Source: an uncultured Dokdonia sp.
GTDB taxonomy: Bacteria; Bacteroidota; Bacteroidia; Flavobacteriales; Flavobacteriaceae
Length of the DNA stretch: 64,000 nt
NCBI RefSeq assembly: GCF_947492815.1
Contig: NZ_CANLOB010000008.1
Location: forward strand, 62,001 to 126,000
Direction of reading: 5' to 3'
The position numbers were made by a program, and so were the translations under genes. The notes below the pieces were generated by a model. The model ran no database searches and was not told where the DNA came from. It worked only from the letters and a program-made list of their open reading frames with translations. Of this stretch, positions 26,901 to 35,949 are shown in pieces. Position 1 is the stretch's first letter, and every line of letters starts with the position of its first letter.

Positions 26901-27545
26901 CACAATCTAAATAATTTTCCTATTAACTATAAAATGTTATTAATAACAATTAAAACTATAACTTTTTAAATAAAGTTTAAGTTCAACATTTGTATTTAAA
27001 AAATTGTGAGTAAACTCATAGTGTTATAGGTTCAATATAAATATTGAACTTACATAAAATATTACAGGCAATTAGACATATCTAAAAAGGAATCAAATTC
27101 AGAATCTTTTACAAGTTGAATGTATTCAAATAGAAATCACTTTAGAATTAAGAACTAATAAAAGTACAATTAATAGAAAGCTTAAATCAAACAGCATAGG
27201 TATATGAATAAACTGTTCTTGTCTTTTTAGTCTTAAAACGTAGGTTAGGTTTGTTTTCTGTTACCATATGACTTTTGTAATAAAGTTCTTATTGTATCAT
27301 TTCTTAAGTTTCTAAAAAATACCGTCACCTTATTTCTCTCATAACTTACATTCTGTTGTATCCTCGAGAGAAAGGAGAAAGAAAGAAAACACTTATTAGT
27401 CAAATGAAAATGACATTAAAATAATTTCATTTGAATATGATCAGATTATTCATACAATTATAAAAACATTCTTGCAAGAGTAGACATACAATATGAGTGT
27501 CTTTAAATGTTCATATTAATTATGAAATTAATAAATTATGTAACT
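26901..27545. other. AT-rich stretch with an inverted repeat and a pseudogene
   Basis: About 645 bases between the two peptide precursor genes. It holds a 9-2-9 inverted repeat at 27030-27049 and a CDGSH pseudogene at 27187-27321. No other coding sequence is convincing. Confidence 0.6.
27187..27321 (-). pseudogene. Decayed CDGSH iron-sulfur protein gene
   Basis: Read on the minus strand, this stretch matches the middle of the intact CDGSH gene at 28182-28424. SHMVTENKPNLRF aligns with GHKAAESTPNLRF, and TRTVYSYTY with TGTVYLCTC. The cluster-binding positions that can be aligned are lost, two of them Cys to Tyr, and the frame has internal stops (two TAA codons before SHM, a TGA after YTYAV). 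The DNA match is clearest at 27233-27281 against 28269-28315. It appears to be a decayed paralogue rather than a gene. Confidence 0.65.
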
Positions 27546-27767
27546 ATGTTAAAAAAAATAAAAAATTTAAATGGAGTACAAACCTTAAGTCAGAAAGCAC
27601 AAAAAAACATATTAGGAGGCTGGGGAGAAATTTGTCTTACGATTGGATGCTTTAGTAATTATTCCCAAATTGGAGGTGGATCTTGTGTTATACAAGCTCC
27701 AGCAGGTCAAAATTGTATTGGCAACGTGGATGAAAATGGGCAATGTTGTGTAGGGTTTGGATTCTAG
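27546..27767 (+). CDS. Double-glycine leader (bacteriocin-like) precursor peptide
   Basis: A 73-residue peptide. The leader MLKKIKNLNGVQTLSQKA... ends ILGG at residue 25, the double-glycine pattern of flavobacterial bacteriocin-like precursors cut and exported by C39-peptidase ABC transporters. The 48-residue core is Gly-rich with six Cys (ICL, GCF, SCV, NCI, QCC) and no charge-rich region. The ATG at 27546 is chosen because the leader pattern starts there. No processing or transport gene is nearby. It lies about 720 bases from the lanthipeptide-like gene. Confidence 0.72.
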   Translation: MLKKIKNLNGVQTLSQKAQKNILGGWGEICLTIGCFSNYSQIGGGSCVIQAPAGQNCIGNVDENGQCCVGFGF

Positions 27768-28181
27768 TCAATCGTTTTAAAAAACATTTTAGGATATAGA
27801 AAAAATCACAATACTCTTACTCATTAAACATTCTTTTCTAATAGTTTTATAAAACTTAGGCAAATTCTTCTAAATTAATAGTTTCTAAAACTTCTTTTAG
27901 ATTAGAACAATATTTAAAGAGTAGCTTTGTCTTTTTTCTTAAAATATAAGCCTTGATATAAATATACCAAGGCTTATATGTTTTACATCAAAAAAATATA
28001 AAATGCACTAAAGATACTTGTTCATTTCTCCTCTACTTCATTATAAAAGTTTTCGAAACTATGTGTTTACAAGAGTTTCACTACTACGTAAGACAAAAAC
28101 AATTTCTCATCTTAAGACGCATTATATAATTCATTTAGTGTTATTGCTTTTACATTGATATTTAAAAATGTATAAATTACA
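27768..28181. other. AT-rich intergenic stretch
   Basis: About 410 bases between the peptide gene and the convergent CDGSH gene. One strong hairpin (27944-27979) is seen; otherwise nothing is recognisable. Confidence 0.5.
27944..27984. terminator. Hairpin, probable bidirectional terminator
   Basis: A perfect 12-bp stem (27944-27955 with 27968-27979) with a 12-base loop. It has T-rich flanks on both strands and lies between two convergent genes. Confidence 0.6.
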
Positions 28182-28424
28182 TTAGTTTTTATGCGACCCA
28201 TCACAATACGGAGGGTTCTTCGTTAATTTACACGTACATAAATATACAGTTCCTGTTTCTTTTGCTTCAAAGCGTAGATTAGGTGTGCTTTCTGCTGCTT
28301 TATGACCTCCATCACAAAAAGGTTGGTTTTCACTGTGTCCACAAGTACACCAAGAGTATTTCTTTCCTTCTACAACCTCACAAGCAATAGGAGCATCTCC
28401 TCCTCTTTTCTTATTATCTTCCAT
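28182..28424 (-). CDS. CDGSH iron-sulfur domain protein (two motifs)
   Basis: An 80-residue protein with two complete CDGSH-type [2Fe-2S] motifs: CTCGHSENQPFCDGGH and CTCKLTKNPPYCDGSH. Each supplies three Cys and one His, so two clusters per chain are expected. It is cytoplasmic; redox or cluster-transfer roles are usual for the family. A degenerate copy lies about 1 kb away. Upstream at about 28477-28498 are inverted arms TTAGATT/AATCTAA that resemble the arms of the operator found in the iron region. Confidence 0.9.
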   Translation of the reverse strand: MEDNKKRGGDAPIACEVVEGKKYSWCTCGHSENQPFCDGGHKAAESTPNLRFEAKETGTVYLCTCKLTKNPPYCDGSHKN

Positions 28425-28532
28425 AGCATTATTTTTTATACCTACTTGTCAATATACAAGAAGGTATCGTTATTTTTAGATTATTAATAAATCTAAGATA
28501 TAAAGAAAGACTTTTGGAATTATTCTAAATTA

Positions 28533-29294
28533 TCAGCCTTGTGTTTCTTTTTCTGAAAACAAGCTTATCGTATAATCTAGTAGTGAAACATCTCCTTTGG
28601 CTCCATGTCCTGGTATCACTGTTTTAACATCTGGATATGTTTCTTTTATTTTCTGAATCGTTTTTGGCCATTGCTGTGTATCTGCATCTTTTATGTTACC
28701 TATAGATCCAAATAAAGGTCGTACCATACATCCTCCAAATAACAGTTCTTCTTCTTTGATATAAGACACAATATTATCTTGGGTATGTGCAGGTCCAAAA
28801 TAGGCATTTTCAACAGTACTACTTCCTACTTTTACTTCCTGCTTCACTTCAAATGGGTGGGTTATTACTATGGAATCTTTGGCTAAAATAGCTGCGGTTT
28901 TAGACGAAGCATATGAAGGTATATTTGCTTTCGCGAAAGCTTTTAATCCTCCAGAAGCATCACTATGATTATGATTTACAACAACTCCTTTTATCGTTGC
29001 TTTTAATTCTGTCTGGACAAAATCTATAAGTAATTTTGTATCGTTATCATTTACAGGTGTATCAAAAACAACCGCTTCTCCTTCAGAAATATAAACATAA
29101 CCGTTACAAGGATAGTAAGTAGATTCTTTTAATTTTAAATATGAAATATATTGATAATGATTTTCTGAAAGTTTAACAATCTCTATTGGCCTTACATAAG
29201 CATCAGGATCAAATTTATTCCTCCCCAAACAAGATGTTAATAATAGTGTCAGAATACAAAAAACACTAAGGTTATAAAGTAGTTTTTTTATCAT
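28533..29294 (-). CDS. Subclass B1 metallo-beta-lactamase, lipoprotein
   Basis: A 253-residue protein with a lipoprotein signal (LLLTSC, lipidated Cys near residue 22). All six B1 zinc ligands are visible: H108 and H110 with D112 in NHNHSDAS, H170 in GPAHTQDN, C189 in GGCMVRP, and H230 in IPGHG. It should be an active zinc hydrolase on the periplasmic face. Beta-lactam hydrolysis is likely from the family but is not shown. Its start overlaps the stop of the helicase gene by 4 bases. A 14-base palindrome core (28927-28940) is read as AFAKA shortly after the HxHxD loop. Confidence 0.9.
   Translation of the reverse strand: MIKKLLYNLSVFCILTLLLTSCLGRNKFDPDAYVRPIEIVKLSENHYQYISYLKLKESTYYPCNGYVYISEGEAVVFDTPVNDNDTKLLIDFVQTELKATIKGVVVNHNHSDASGGLKAFAKANIPSYASSKTAAILAKDSIVITHPFEVKQEVKVGSSTVENAYFGPAHTQDNIVSYIKEEELLFGGCMVRPLFGSIGNIKDADTQQWPKTIQKIKETYPDVKTVIPGHGAKGDVSLLDYTISLFSEKETQG
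28927..28940. repeat. Palindromic repeat core inside the metallo-beta-lactamase gene
   Basis: GCTTTCGCGAAAGC, 14 of the 16 bases, read as AFAKA 6 residues after the zinc-binding Asp. Confidence 0.9.
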
Positions 29295-30652
29295 TTCCGT
29301 TTATTCCTTTTATTGTAATTCTTATCTCCTCTTGTTTTAGGCTTTTTATATTTCTGCTTTATAGTTCGCTGATATGAACCACCTAAATTGACTTTTTTAT
29401 TCTTTTCTTTCTTCTCGTGAAAGGCAGGTCCTGGCGCATCCTCATCTTCCATATTCTTTCTACGGATAGGATTATAAATTTCCTTTGCCTCAGGACGCTC
29501 TTCTGGAGCTAATTCTTCAGATATCTCTACAGTATCTGGCAATTCTGTTTGAGGAACTTCATACTGCATTAATTCCTCTATATCTGCGAGTGCTTTCTCT
29601 TCTTTTGGAGTTGTAAGAACAATGGCTGTACCTTGTCGTTGTGCACGACCAGTTCTTCCTATACGATGCAAATAGTTTTCTGGATAATTGGGTGTATCTA
29701 CATTAATGACATGTGAAATATCATCTATATCTAACCCTCTTGCCATTACATCTGTTGCAACAAGAATACGTACGACACCTTCTTCAAAATCTTTGATACT
29801 ATTTAAACGATAGTTTTGCGTTTTGTTAGAGTGTATCACTTCACATTGTTTAGGGAATGCTTCGTCTAGTCTTTTAAAAAGACGATCAGCCATACGTTTA
29901 TCTCTAGTAAATAGTAATGCTTTTGGGTATGTTTTCGCGGAAGCGAGTTCATCCATCAAAAAATTGACCTTTGTATAAAAGTTAGGAATCTTATATCCTA
30001 TTTGTGTAATATTTTCGAGTGGTGTTCCACTACGCGCTACAGAAATGCGTTGTGGTTTTTGAAAGAAATCACTAATTAATGCATCCACATCATCTGTCAT
30101 GGTTGCAGAAAACATAATATTTTGTCTACGCGGAGGTAGAATATCAAAGATGTTCATTAGTTGAGGTCTAAACCCTAAATCTAACATCACATCTACTTCA
30201 TCTATAACTAACTTCTGAATAGTTTTAAGTTGTAAAACCCTACTTACAGCAAGATCATATAAACGTCCAGGTGTGGCTACAATAATATCTTGACCTTCTG
30301 CAATAAGCTTTTTTTGTGTATTGATATTTGCACCACCATATACTCCTGCCACACGTACATCCAAATAAGTTGATATCTTGTTAATTTCATCAACTACCTG
30401 AACAACAAGCTCTCGCGTAGGCACCAAGATCAATACTCTAGGTGTCTCCTGACGTGAGCGTGTAAGAATTCGTAAGATTGGGAGCATATATGCATACGTT
30501 TTTCCCGTACCTGTTTGTGCGATACCTACAACATCTCTACCGGACATTACAGGGGAAAAAGCAAGTTCTTGAATAGAAGTTGGCTCGGAAAAACCTAGGT
30601 CTTCCAATGCATTCCACAAAGAATTATTAAGATTGAGTTCTCTAAAAGTCAT
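29291..30652 (-). CDS. DEAD-box family RNA helicase with DEVD motif II
   Basis: A 453-residue ATP-dependent RNA helicase. The motifs are IQELAF (Q), AQTGTGKT (I), PTRELV (Ia), TPGR (Ib), SAT (III) and HRIGRTGR (VI). Motif II reads DEVD in place of DEAD (VIDEVDVMLD). The C-terminal tail is Lys-rich (GDKNYNKRNKRK). The ATG at 30652 starts MTFRELNL at the family N terminus; an in-frame TTG lies 21 bases upstream. The ATGA overlap with the metallo-beta-lactamase gene implies translational coupling. A degenerate palindrome (29932-29945) is read as ASAKT between the two RecA lobes. Confidence 0.92.
   Translation of the reverse strand: MTFRELNLNNSLWNALEDLGFSEPTSIQELAFSPVMSGRDVVGIAQTGTGKTYAYMLPILRILTRSRQETPRVLILVPTRELVVQVVDEINKISTYLDVRVAGVYGGANINTQKKLIAEGQDIIVATPGRLYDLAVSRVLQLKTIQKLVIDEVDVMLDLGFRPQLMNIFDILPPRRQNIMFSATMTDDVDALISDFFQKPQRISVARSGTPLENITQIGYKIPNFYTKVNFLMDELASAKTYPKALLFTRDKRMADRLFKRLDEAFPKQCEVIHSNKTQNYRLNSIKDFEEGVVRILVATDVMARGLDIDDISHVINVDTPNYPENYLHRIGRTGRAQRQGTAIVLTTPKEEKALADIEELMQYEVPQTELPDTVEISEELAPEERPEAKEIYNPIRRKNMEDEDAPGPAFHEKKEKNKKVNLGGSYQRTIKQKYKKPKTRGDKNYNKRNKRK
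29932..29945. repeat. Palindromic repeat, degenerate copy inside the helicase gene
   Basis: TTTTCGCGGAAGCG, with one arm changed; it is read as ASAKT. Confidence 0.5.
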
Positions 30653-30877
30653 AACATTAGAAGGATCGGACAAAGCTAGTGAATTTTAACAAATTTTTGT
30701 AAGAAATTCGTATTAACAATTTATAGGCTAAAAATATTTTAGAATATGCTCATTTTATTCATATTCAACTATAAGAAGTATTGAATTTAGATACCACTAA
30801 AAAAAGGATTAGTCCAACTTATAATTTTGAATTTGTCCGTTAAATTTTCAAAATCGAGTTTTACTAAGAAATTTGTA

Positions 30878-33844
30878 TTAACGGTTTAAGTATACCCATC
30901 CCACCATATCATCAATGTTTGGATCTCTTAATTTTAGCACCCAAAAATACACTCCTGTAGGAGCTTCGTTACCACCAATACCCTGATTAGGAATACCGTC
31001 CCAAAATGGGACTTCATTATCTCCACTATAAATCAAGTTTCCTAAGCGAGAATAAATAGTTAATTCATAATCAAAGACATCTTTAAGATTACTAATTTCA
31101 AAGACATCATTTATGGAATCTCCATTAGGAGAAAAGCCATCTGGCACAAAGGGAGGGCAGTTTTCTATAGTAATTGTAAACTGAGCCAAATTGTAACAGC
31201 TATCACTATTGGGGCTATCGGTTCGTATATATATAGTTTGCGGGTTTGTACTATTTGTATATATAAACGGGTTTTCGATTTGATTCACTTCATTAAAAGC
31301 ATCATCAGGGTTTTCATAATACCCCGTTATCACCTCATCATCTAGTAGTACAATATCTTCGGCAGCTAACACAAGATCGAATGTTGCCATTTCAAAACCT
31401 TCATTACATGCTTCTATAGCGGGTAATAACTGTGGAGGATCTATAGTAAGTGCTTCAATTCCAAAAATACCCAAATCAAAACATGCCGTATTATCAGGAT
31501 TTTCCAAGCGTACATATATGGTTTGTGGATTTTCTATGTTTTGATATACTTCTGGATTCTGAATACCACCTATATTATTCTGGGCATCCTCTAATGTGGT
31601 ATGAAAACTTACTGTAAAATCTTCTTGTCCGTCTACAATTGTAGCTTGTTGTTGGGTAAGGTCAAATAATAAAATACCATCATTGCTACTATCATCACAA
31701 GCAACAATATCGTTTAAAGAAGGTATGATAGGTTGATCAAATACTTCCAGAAGGAAAGAATCTGTAGTTACACATATCGCATCATCATTTTGTACAATAC
31801 GCAAATAAATGGTTTGCGGAGACATCGTATTATCAAAACTATCTGGGTTGGGAATTGCATCATCTCCATTAGTAGCATCAGCTTCTGTAAGATGAAACGT
31901 CACTGTTACATTAGATTGATTTCCAATGGCGAGTACTTCATTTATTGTTAAATCAAATGTAAACAGGCCATCATTATTTTGATCATCACAGACTAAAAGG
32001 TTTCCTAAGGCATTTGCTATTACAGGAACATCTTCTACTATAAGTTGAAAAGAAGACACATCAAAACAATCTTCTGCTAACGTATTAGAGAGTCGCACAA
32101 AAATAGTTTGTGGGTTACTTGTATTCTGGAAACTTGTAGGGTTTGCAATAGGATCTGTGTTTGTTTGCGCATTTACTAGACTAGTATAAAACTGAATAAA
32201 AACATCTGTTTGTGTTCCTATGATAGTTCCGTTTTGGGAAGACAAATTAAATATAGCAGTCTCGTCATTACTTTCATCATCACACACTATAGTATCTTCT
32301 AAATCAGGAATTACAGGTTGTGCCGCTACCGATATCATAAAAGACTCAATGCGTGTACACAAGGGATCTGCTTCTAGACGAAAGCGCACAAAAATCTGTT
32401 GAGGATTTGTACTATTTGCATAGCTATCAGGATTCGTAATTGGATTACTACCAGCGATAGCATCACCTTCTGTCTCGTGATAGGTAACTATAACTCCTGT
32501 TTGTCCTCCTACTGCCATATCACCAATAACAGTCAAATCAAAAAAAGCAATCTCATCATTACTTTCATCATCACACACACTTACATCCAACAAAGGTGTT
32601 TCTATGTCTATTACATTCAAGTTTATAGAAACCTCAGATGATTCATTATTTACTTCATTAGTCTCAGTGACTTCCCCATTTCCAGTCCCGTCATCATCTA
32701 CAACCGCTATTAAGGTAAAGATATCAGGAATTCCATTAGGAATAGTCAATGTAATTAATCCAGATAGTGATGCGTCAGGAAGTATTTCTGCAGTGGTTAT
32801 GGTCGTTCCGGCAAGGACAGCATCTGCATAAAATGCCACAGACGTTCCTACAGGCAAAGGATCTGTTCCCAAATTTGATACTGTATATGTAATTTCAACA
32901 TCTCTGCTGCCGCAAGCGACATCAAATGTATCTATAGCAATTACCCCATCTGGCAATTGACTATTTAATACTGTAATAATATTATTAATCATTACAAAGT
33001 CCTGACCGGAAGTAAGCAGAATCGTAGCCGAAGTATCTCCTATATTGATATTATTTTCAATACTGTAAAAATCAATATCCATATTATACAAATCATCTTG
33101 ACCTGTAAAACTATTAGTCCCATTAAATTGATTATCTGCTGGGTTTAATGGAGGGTTACTTAAGATATTCCCATTTATAGACAGGGTTTCATTTACAGCA
33201 ATACCCGCATCTCCTTCCCATGCAACAAATCCTATACGAGCATTTTCATTATCTAAAACATTTAGGTTTTCTAGTTCTATCGTCAGTTCGTTGTTAAACT
33301 GAGACACATTTTCAAGTCCATCAAAAACATTAACAAGATTTAAAGGTAGATCTGGGTCTTCAAAAATAACGGTGATGGCCCATCCTCCAAAATTAGTTCC
33401 TGTAGAACAGAAAGGCGTAATCGCATCCGTTAAATCTAAGTCTCCAAAGATGTATTCTCCAGATCCTATAGTTTGTACCATCGTAGTTACATCTACAAAT
33501 CCTGCAAAAAATACGCGGTCGTCATCTATTTGATCTGCAAAGGTACGCTCTGCTGTAAGCGGAATATCATTAAGAGTAATATCAAAATCGCCTGTGCCAG
33601 AACCTGCCCAATACAAATATGCAGCTTCTACTGTTTGATCTGGTGCAAGGGTTAGCGTGGCCGCACTTTCTGTAAGAATTTCACAAGGAGCACCGCCTCC
33701 ATTTTCATCTGTATTGAGTGTGTTTCCTATAGCAGTATAATCAAAACGTCCAGCAAAAATCGTAAACTGCTCTATCTCTTGCGCCTCTAGAAAGGGCGAG
33801 ATGAGCAAAAATACAAGTAGGATTTTATAGTAGTTTTTTTGCAT
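30878..33844 (-). CDS. T9SS type B repeat adhesin
   Basis: A 988-residue surface protein. It has a signal peptide (LLISPFLEAQ, cleavage near residue 21), a beta-rich N-terminal domain of about 290 residues, and a CARDB-like segment (ITYTVSNLGTDPLPVGTSVAFYAD). About five tandem repeats of 105 residues follow, each with a CDDESND-type start and an NPQTIYVR-type end. The last 90 residues are a type B T9SS domain (PDGFSPNGDSINDVFEI, ending YLNR). The repeats are typical of flavobacterial proteins labelled gliding-associated. It is probably exported to the cell surface for adhesion; no enzyme motif is seen. Confidence 0.85.
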   Translation of the reverse strand: MQKNYYKILLVFLLISPFLEAQEIEQFTIFAGRFDYTAIGNTLNTDENGGGAPCEILTESAATLTLAPDQTVEAAYLYWAGSGTGDFDITLNDIPLTAERTFADQIDDDRVFFAGFVDVTTMVQTIGSGEYIFGDLDLTDAITPFCSTGTNFGGWAITVIFEDPDLPLNLVNVFDGLENVSQFNNELTIELENLNVLDNENARIGFVAWEGDAGIAVNETLSINGNILSNPPLNPADNQFNGTNSFTGQDDLYNMDIDFYSIENNINIGDTSATILLTSGQDFVMINNIITVLNSQLPDGVIAIDTFDVACGSRDVEITYTVSNLGTDPLPVGTSVAFYADAVLAGTTITTAEILPDASLSGLITLTIPNGIPDIFTLIAVVDDDGTGNGEVTETNEVNNESSEVSINLNVIDIETPLLDVSVCDDESNDEIAFFDLTVIGDMAVGGQTGVIVTYHETEGDAIAGSNPITNPDSYANSTNPQQIFVRFRLEADPLCTRIESFMISVAAQPVIPDLEDTIVCDDESNDETAIFNLSSQNGTIIGTQTDVFIQFYTSLVNAQTNTDPIANPTSFQNTSNPQTIFVRLSNTLAEDCFDVSSFQLIVEDVPVIANALGNLLVCDDQNNDGLFTFDLTINEVLAIGNQSNVTVTFHLTEADATNGDDAIPNPDSFDNTMSPQTIYLRIVQNDDAICVTTDSFLLEVFDQPIIPSLNDIVACDDSSNDGILLFDLTQQQATIVDGQEDFTVSFHTTLEDAQNNIGGIQNPEVYQNIENPQTIYVRLENPDNTACFDLGIFGIEALTIDPPQLLPAIEACNEGFEMATFDLVLAAEDIVLLDDEVITGYYENPDDAFNEVNQIENPFIYTNSTNPQTIYIRTDSPNSDSCYNLAQFTITIENCPPFVPDGFSPNGDSINDVFEISNLKDVFDYELTIYSRLGNLIYSGDNEVPFWDGIPNQGIGGNEAPTGVYFWVLKLRDPNIDDMVGWVYLNR

Positions 33845-33927
33845 AACTGCCTAGTATCCTATAAATGTACCATTTCTTTTTTTGATTAGCTATACCAAAA
33901 CCTCCTCAATATAGGTATGACTTTTTT

Positions 33928-33940
33928 CGCTTTCGCGAAA
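33928..33940. repeat. Palindromic repeat, partial copy (intergenic)
   Basis: CGCTTTCGCGAAA, first of three copies within about 180 bases. Confidence 0.8.
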
Positions 33941-34019
33941 AACAAGCAAGAAACCGGATCGTTTTACTACAGACATTAGGGCAATTTAATGATACTCTAG
34001 TAACAGATACCCGAATCAT

Positions 34020-34032
34020 CTTTCGCGGAAGC
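34020..34032. repeat. Palindromic repeat, degenerate copy (intergenic)
   Basis: CTTTCGCGGAAGC, one base changed; second of the three clustered copies. Confidence 0.55.
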
Positions 34033-34093
34033 ATAAAAAAGAGCCAAAACATATATTTCGTCCTGACTCTTGATTGTTTTATATCTTGATTTG

Positions 34094-34111
34094 TTTTCGC
34101 GAAAGCGAAAA
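34094..34111. repeat. Palindromic repeat, partial copy (intergenic)
   Basis: TTTTCGCGAAAGCGAAAA, six bases after which the ABC permease gene ends; third of the clustered copies. Confidence 0.8.
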
Positions 34112-34116
34112 TAAAA

Positions 34117-34941
34117 TTATAAATCGCGCTTTTTCAGTAATGCAAATGAGGCATATATAAATATAAAAATCCACACTGAGACAATCGCTACTTCATACCA
34201 ATGCACTGCATAATCTAATGCTGCATCGGCATCTAATCGGCTTGCTGCATTTTGAACAAAGTTCATTCTTGTAAATGGTTGATTAATCAGATTCCACATA
34301 GAACCAAGTGGTAAAACATCCCATACTTTCCAGCCCACTTCGCTATTTACTCCCCAAGAGACAAGACCTAAAATTATCCATTCTACAATCCACCAAAATA
34401 AGAGGAAGCCCAAAGCAAATGCTGAACGTTTTATTAAAATTCCTAAGAATAAACAGAAAGAAAAGAATCCTACCAATTTCAAGAAAAAAGCAAACAAAAA
34501 TTCTAATCCTTGTACAATGATTGCTGGTTCATTAAAGTCTGAATAGATCAATCCTAATACAAAGCTTAAGAGCCCTACAAAAATGGTTGAGATTAAAGAA
34601 AAAACAATTACTGTAAAAAACTTAGAAAGTATGAATTCCTTTTTGCTTAATCCATCTATCAAATTCTGTTTGAGTGTTCTATTACTATATTCATTTGCGG
34701 TCATAGACACAATCACGACGGCAAGGAAAAATTTAAGTAAAGCGGCTAACCAAGTATTTCCATGCCATATAAATGGAAAATTAAAAATACCTTGTTCTGC
34801 TAATTTCACTTTAATAATTGGAATTTCTATTAAAGAAATTAGTGCAATTGCAGATAATAGTATAAAGTATCCTAAGATGAGAACTCTAGATACTTTATTA
34901 TGTTTAAGTTTATAATATTCTATCGTTAAAAGTCGTAGCAT
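34117..34941 (-). CDS. ABC-2 type transporter permease
   Basis: A 274-residue integral membrane protein with six hydrophobic segments (near residues 20-40, 64-82, 108-130, 150-175, 180-200, and 250-268). The cytoplasmic EYSNRTLKQNLIDGLSKKEFI helix is typical of ABC-2 permeases. It is encoded six bases after the ATP-binding subunit gene, so together they form an exporter. The substrate is unknown. Confidence 0.88.
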   Translation of the reverse strand: MLRLLTIEYYKLKHNKVSRVLILGYFILLSAIALISLIEIPIIKVKLAEQGIFNFPFIWHGNTWLAALLKFFLAVVIVSMTANEYSNRTLKQNLIDGLSKKEFILSKFFTVIVFSLISTIFVGLLSFVLGLIYSDFNEPAIIVQGLEFLFAFFLKLVGFFSFCLFLGILIKRSAFALGFLLFWWIVEWIILGLVSWGVNSEVGWKVWDVLPLGSMWNLINQPFTRMNFVQNAASRLDADAALDYAVHWYEVAIVSVWIFIFIYASFALLKKRDL

Positions 34942-34947
34942 GGCGGT

Positions 34948-35847
34948 TTAGTTTAGGTTGTTAGTCAATTCTAAGAACTGCTCTTCCAAGCTTTCCTTAC
35001 GTTGTACAAGATGGCTAAGAACAATGCCTTGGGCATGCAATTGATTATTCAATTCTTTCGCGCTAAGCGGATTATTTAAAAATCCAGTAACCAAATCGCC
35101 TTCTGTTTTTACGTCTCCAAACATTGGGTTATTGTTAAGATAGTCTACAAGTTTTTTGGTATCATCACATTTCAATTCAAAGAAACCATGACTTGCATTC
35201 ATCGCATCTACGCGACCTGAATACAACTTTACACCTTTACGTAAAATAACCACATGAGAACACACTTTTTCTACTTCATCTAGTAAATGAGAAGCTAGTA
35301 AAATGGTCGTGCCAGAGGCTGCTATCTTTTTTATAATTTCTCTAATTTGATGAATCCCCTGTGGGTCTAAACCATTAGTAGGTTCATCTAAAATTAAAAT
35401 TTCCGGATCATTTAATAAGGCAGAAGCAATAGCAAGACGCTGTTTCATTCCTAACGAATAGGTTCTAAACTTACTGTCTTTACGGTCTAATAGACCTACA
35501 ACTTCCAGTTTTTCGTCTATCTTATCTTTAGATACGCCTTTTATTTGACATACAAGTCCAAGGTTTTGACTTGCCGTCATGTATGGATAAAAGTTTGGAC
35601 GTTCTATGATCGCGCCTACTTTTTTAAGCGCATTATGTGTAGAATCTGATCCGTCAAACCAGTGATAATCTCCTTTTGTGGCGTTTACGACATTCAGCAC
35701 CATTCCTAAAGTAGTTGATTTTCCACTTCCGTTAGGTCCTAAAATACCATACACATTTCCTTTTTCTATGGTAAATGAGAGATCATTTACAGCACGTACC
35801 GCACCGTAATGCTTGGTAAGTTTATTGAGTGTGAGTATTGTTTCCAA
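34948..35847 (-). CDS. ABC transporter ATP-binding protein
   Basis: A 299-residue ATPase of the BcrA/CcmA type. It has Walker A (GPNGSGKST), Q-loop region (IIERPNFYPYMT), signature (YSLGMKQRLAIA), Walker B (ILILDEPTNGLDP) and H-switch (LLASHLLDE). The C-terminal 80 residues are the extra domain common in drug- or peptide-exporting ABC-2 systems. It pairs with the adjacent permease. Confidence 0.93.
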   Translation of the reverse strand: METILTLNKLTKHYGAVRAVNDLSFTIEKGNVYGILGPNGSGKSTTLGMVLNVVNATKGDYHWFDGSDSTHNALKKVGAIIERPNFYPYMTASQNLGLVCQIKGVSKDKIDEKLEVVGLLDRKDSKFRTYSLGMKQRLAIASALLNDPEILILDEPTNGLDPQGIHQIREIIKKIAASGTTILLASHLLDEVEKVCSHVVILRKGVKLYSGRVDAMNASHGFFELKCDDTKKLVDYLNNNPMFGDVKTEGDLVTGFLNNPLSAKELNNQLHAQGIVLSHLVQRKESLEEQFLELTNNLN

Positions 35848-35912
35848 AAAGATATGTTTTTTGATTGTGTTATGTAAACTAGACGGTTACCAAAACTTTT
35901 TGTTACAAAAAA

Positions 35913-35931
35913 AGTCCCGCAATGCGGGACT
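35913..35931 (-). terminator. Terminator of the nucleoid-associated protein gene
   Basis: A perfect 8-bp GC-rich stem (35913-35920 with 35924-35931), 3-base loop, then seven T on the minus strand. Confidence 0.9.
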
Positions 35932-35949
35932 GTATATCGTGAAGCCTTG

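Noticed and set aside
28182..30652. Metallo-beta-lactamase as recently acquired mobile resistance
   Set aside because: No transposase, integron or direct repeats are seen, and the gene is embedded in an operon with normal-looking composition.
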